From: Pseudotabrizicola sp.
GTDB lineage: Bacteria > Pseudomonadota > Alphaproteobacteria > Rhodobacterales > Rhodobacteraceae
Assembly (NCBI RefSeq): GCF_030656345.1
Contig: NZ_JAUSNR010000032.1
Coordinates: 62,001 to 126,000, forward strand
Length of the DNA stretch: 64,000 nucleotides
Direction: 5' to 3'
Both the position numbers and the translations under genes were made by a program. This document shows, piece by piece, positions 61,399 to 64,000 of the stretch. Numbering within the stretch: the stretch's first letter is position 1; every line of letters starts with the position of its first letter. Below the pieces are notes generated by a model. It did not search any database and was not told where the DNA came from. It saw only the letters and a program-made list of their open reading frames with translations.

Positions 61399-62973
61399 TT
61401 AGAACAAAGACCCCTGTTCCGGCGGCTTTGTCCCGCCGCCCTTGCGCGGCGTGGCCTTTGGTGCCGGACCGCCCAATGCCAGCCGCCCGTCGTGAAACTC
61501 CACCTCCAGCGCCTGTGCCTTTTCCGCCGCCGCGCGCGAGGTGACGACCGCACCGTCACCGCGCACCACTGCATAGCCGCGCCGCAGGGTCTGGGCGTAG
61601 CCAAGCGTCTGCCGCGTGCGGTCCAGCGCGTCCAGCCGCCGTGACAGATCGCTCAGGCGCTGTGCCGGGGCGGCATCAAGGCGGGCGGAAACGCCTTGCA
61701 GAACCACGCGTTGGCCGGTGATCTTCACCCCTGCCTGCGTGACCAGCCGCGCCAGCGATGGCGCAAGGCGCGAGGCCCATTTGTCAAACTGCCCGTGCCA
61801 CTGGTCGCGCCTGCGCGCGATGCGCGCCTCCAGCGTTTCGGCCCGCCGGTCCAGTGCCTCGCGCCGCCGCAGCACCAAACCGGTCAGCGCTGTGGGCGAC
61901 AACCGCCCCGCCTGCCGTGCATAGACTGCACGCTTGCGGCTGACCGCCAGCGACAGCCCCCCCGCCAGCCGCCCCGTCGCCGTATCCAGCCGCTGCGCCG
62001 GGGTGGCGAGCAAAGCCTCGGGCCGGGGCAGCGCGCGCGCCAGGTCGCGCAGCCGCTGGCCGCGCAAGGCCACCCCCTGCGCCAGTGCCCGGCTCAGCCG
62101 CGCGCCCAGAGCATCGACCGCCGCCAGCAATTCCAGCCGCACCGGCACCGCCATCTCTGCCGCCGCCGTCGGCGTCGGCGCGCGCCGGTCCGCCGCATGG
62201 TCGATCAGCGTGGTATCGGTTTCATGCCCGACAGCCGAGATCAGCGGAATGGCGGATTCCGCCGCCGCCCGCACCACGATTTCCTCGTTGAAGCCCCACA
62301 GATCCTCCAAAGACCCGCCGCCCCGCGCCACGATCAGCACATCGGGGCGCGGCACCGGCCCGCCTGCCTCCAACGCGTTGAAGCCCCGGATCGCCGCAGC
62401 CACCTGCGCGGCACAGTCCTTGCCCTGCACTGCCACCGGCCAGATCAGCACATGGCAGGCAAAGCGGTCGCGCAGCCGGTGCAGGATATCGCGGATCACC
62501 GCGCCCGAGGGCGAGGTCACCACCCCGATCACCCGCGGCAGATAGGGCAGCGCCTGTTTGCGGCCAGCCTCAAACAGCCCTTCGGCCTGCAAGGCCGCCC
62601 GGCGTTTCTCCAGCATCGCCATCAGCGCGCCCGCGCCTGCCGGGGCCACATCCTCGACAATCAGCTGGTATTTCGACTGGCCCGGAAAGGTGGTCATCCT
62701 ACCCGTGGCGATCACCTCCATCCCCTCTTCGGGACGGACCTGCATCTTGGCGACCTGCCCCTTCCAGGAAATCGCGGCAATCACGCTCCGGTCGTCCTTG
62801 AGGTCGAAGTACAGATGCCCCGAGGCCGGGCGCGATACCCGCCCCACCTCGCCGCGCACGCGGACAAGGCCGAATTCGCCCTCGATCACCCGTTTGACCG
62901 CGCCGGACAGCTCCGACACGGTGTATTCCGGGCTGTTGCCGGGGGGGGTGGGCGTATCGTCCAGCAGATCCAT
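61399..62973 (-). CDS. xseA: Exodeoxyribonuclease VII large subunit
   Basis: A 524-residue nuclease subunit. An OB fold covers about 15-110 (YTVSELSGAVKRVIEGEFGLVRVRGEV), the catalytic region holds GVVTSPSGAVIRDILHRL, ARGGGSLEDLWGFNEE and SAVGHETDTTLIDHAADRRAPTPTAAAE, and a long coiled coil follows. ATG 62973 has GGAGG eight bases upstream; further in-frame starts at 62988 and 62991 are less likely. It is divergent from purD. Confidence 0.95.
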   Translation of the reverse strand: MDLLDDTPTPPGNSPEYTVSELSGAVKRVIEGEFGLVRVRGEVGRVSRPASGHLYFDLKDDRSVIAAISWKGQVAKMQVRPEEGMEVIATGRMTTFPGQSKYQLIVEDVAPAGAGALMAMLEKRRAALQAEGLFEAGRKQALPYLPRVIGVVTSPSGAVIRDILHRLRDRFACHVLIWPVAVQGKDCAAQVAAAIRGFNALEAGGPVPRPDVLIVARGGGSLEDLWGFNEEIVVRAAAESAIPLISAVGHETDTTLIDHAADRRAPTPTAAAEMAVPVRLELLAAVDALGARLSRALAQGVALRGQRLRDLARALPRPEALLATPAQRLDTATGRLAGGLSLAVSRKRAVYARQAGRLSPTALTGLVLRRREALDRRAETLEARIARRRDQWHGQFDKWASRLAPSLARLVTQAGVKITGQRVVLQGVSARLDAAPAQRLSDLSRRLDALDRTRQTLGYAQTLRRGYAVVRGDGAVVTSRAAAEKAQALEVEFHDGRLALGGPAPKATPRKGGGTKPPEQGSLF

Positions 62974-63038
62974 AGCGCTTGCCTCCATCAAGGCGTGACC
63001 TTATGACGCCCGGGAACGAAGGCCAAGGGGGCGCGCCC

Positions 63039-64000
63039 ATGAACATCCTGATCCTCGGTTCCGGCGGGCGCGAACATGCCCTCGCCTGGGCGGTGAAGCA
63101 AAACCCCAAGACCGACCGGCTGATCGTGGCCCCCGGCAATGCGGGCATCGCGCAACTGGCGGAATGCGCCGATATCGACATTCTGGATGGCAGTGCCGTG
63201 GTGGCGTTCTGCGAGGCCAACGCCATCGACTTCGTGATCATCGGGCCGGAAGCCCCCCTCGCCGCCGGTGTCGCCGATGCCACCCGCGCCGCCGGGCTGC
63301 TGACCTTTGGCCCCTCGGCGCAAGCCGCGCGGCTGGAGGCATCAAAAGCCTTCACCAAGGAAATCTGCGACGCCTGCGCCGCCCCCACCGCCGCCTATGC
63401 CCGCTTTACCGAAAGCGCCCCCGCCCGCGCCTATGTGCAGACGCAAGGCGCGCCGATTGTGGTCAAGGCCGATGGTCTGGCCGCTGGCAAGGGCGTGATC
63501 GTGGCGATGAGCGTGGACGAAGCGCTGGCCGCCATCGACGACATGTTCGGCGGTGAGTTCGGGGCAGCCGGGGCAGAGGTGGTGATCGAGGAATTCATGG
63601 CCGGCGAAGAGGCCAGCTTCTTCATCCTGACCGATGGCGTCAACGCCCTGCCCATCGGCACCGCGCAAGACCACAAACGCGTGGGGGAAGGCGACACCGG
63701 CCCCAATACCGGCGGCATGGGCGCCTATTCCCCCGCCCCGGTGCTGACCGCCGCCCTGCAAGCACAGGCGATGGAGCAGATCGTGCTGCCCACCATTGCA
63801 GAGATGGCCCGGCGCGGCACGCCCTATCAGGGCGTGCTCTATGCCGGGCTGATGATTGATGGCGGCCAGTGCCGTCTGGTGGAATACAACGCCCGCTTCG
63901 GCGACCCGGAAACCCAGGTGCTGATGCTGCGGCTTGGCGCGCAGGCGCTCGATCTGCTGCTGGCCTGCGCCGAGGGGCGGCTGGATCAGGCCCGCGCCAC
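63039..64000 (+). CDS. purD: Phosphoribosylamine-glycine ligase, 3' end outside window
   Basis: An open frame of 320 codons that runs off the window. An ATP-grasp enzyme of purine synthesis: MNILILGSGGREHALAWAV, PLAAGVADATRAAG, VVKADGLAAGKGV, EEFMAGEEASFF and YNARFGDPETQ are textbook PurD. ATG 63039 starts the GSGGREHA loop. The 65-bp gap to xseA is shared promoter space. Confidence 0.96.
   Translation, partial: MNILILGSGGREHALAWAVKQNPKTDRLIVAPGNAGIAQLAECADIDILDGSAVVAFCEANAIDFVIIGPEAPLAAGVADATRAAGLLTFGPSAQAARLEASKAFTKEICDACAAPTAAYARFTESAPARAYVQTQGAPIVVKADGLAAGKGVIVAMSVDEALAAIDDMFGGEFGAAGAEVVIEEFMAGEEASFFILTDGVNALPIGTAQDHKRVGEGDTGPNTGGMGAYSPAPVLTAALQAQAMEQIVLPTIAEMARRGTPYQGVLYAGLMIDGGQCRLVEYNARFGDPETQVLMLRLGAQALDLLLACAEGRLDQARA

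Overview
The window (about 65-70% G+C) comes from an anoxygenic phototrophic member of the Rhodobacteraceae (Rhodobacter and relatives). The evidence is the gene order of its photosynthesis gene cluster, PpsR (CrtJ) boxes of the form TGT-N12-ACA, an FnrL box before the aa3 oxidase gene, and the many coding sequences that overlap by ATGA. Genus and species cannot be read from this window alone.

Region 1 (1-21.3 kb) is one arm of the photosynthesis gene cluster. Leftward it carries ppaA, ppsR, bchG and a PucC-family transporter cut by the window edge. Rightward, in one long overlapping series, it carries bchF-bchN-bchB-bchH-bchL-bchM-lhaA-puhA-puhB-puhC-(puhD-like)-acsF-puhE-hemA, then cycA. 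Together these make bacteriochlorophyll a: HemA gives ALA, BchH chelates Mg, BchM methylates, AcsF closes ring E using O2, BchNBL reduces ring D, BchF hydrates the vinyl group and BchG attaches the tail. They also build the reaction-centre H subunit, its assembly factors and the soluble electron donor cytochrome c2. Paired PpsR boxes lie at both control regions (before bchG and between ppaA and bchF).

Region 2 (21.3-26.7 kb) is respiratory: an aminotransferase, a small c-type cytochrome, ctaD (cytochrome aa3 subunit I) behind a perfect FnrL box, a lipoprotein, a DUF2244 protein and a YqeY protein. Region 3 (26.9-42.5 kb) is housekeeping: carA, a GT2 glycosyltransferase, a GntR regulator, a HAD phosphatase, a UbiH-like hydroxylase, a class V aminotransferase, two coupled Lrp regulators opposite ilvC, a DMT transporter, the folB-folP-glmM operon and a SleB-type wall hydrolase. 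Region 4 (42.6-64 kb) holds a divergent PPDK-like protein, glyS/glyQ, a secreted protein that looks like an inactive protease, tandem trkH genes, folE2, metZ behind a SAM-II riboswitch, yciB-DMT-ftsY, an AlkB-like hydroxylase, xseA and the 5' part of purD.

I saw no phage, IS element, CRISPR array, tRNA or rRNA. The most unusual material lies between and inside genes. A dispersed structured repeat occurs at least a dozen times; one copy forms the C-terminus of BchN and another encodes a linker in BchB. Two long copies share alternative hairpins whose stems covary. Other points of interest are a PPDK homologue that has lost ATP-site residues, an inactive trypsin-like protein, a palindrome array at 31.6 kb, a 17-bp tandem repeat behind cycA, and an AT-rich patch in glyS. 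No complete new defence or metabolic system is evident.
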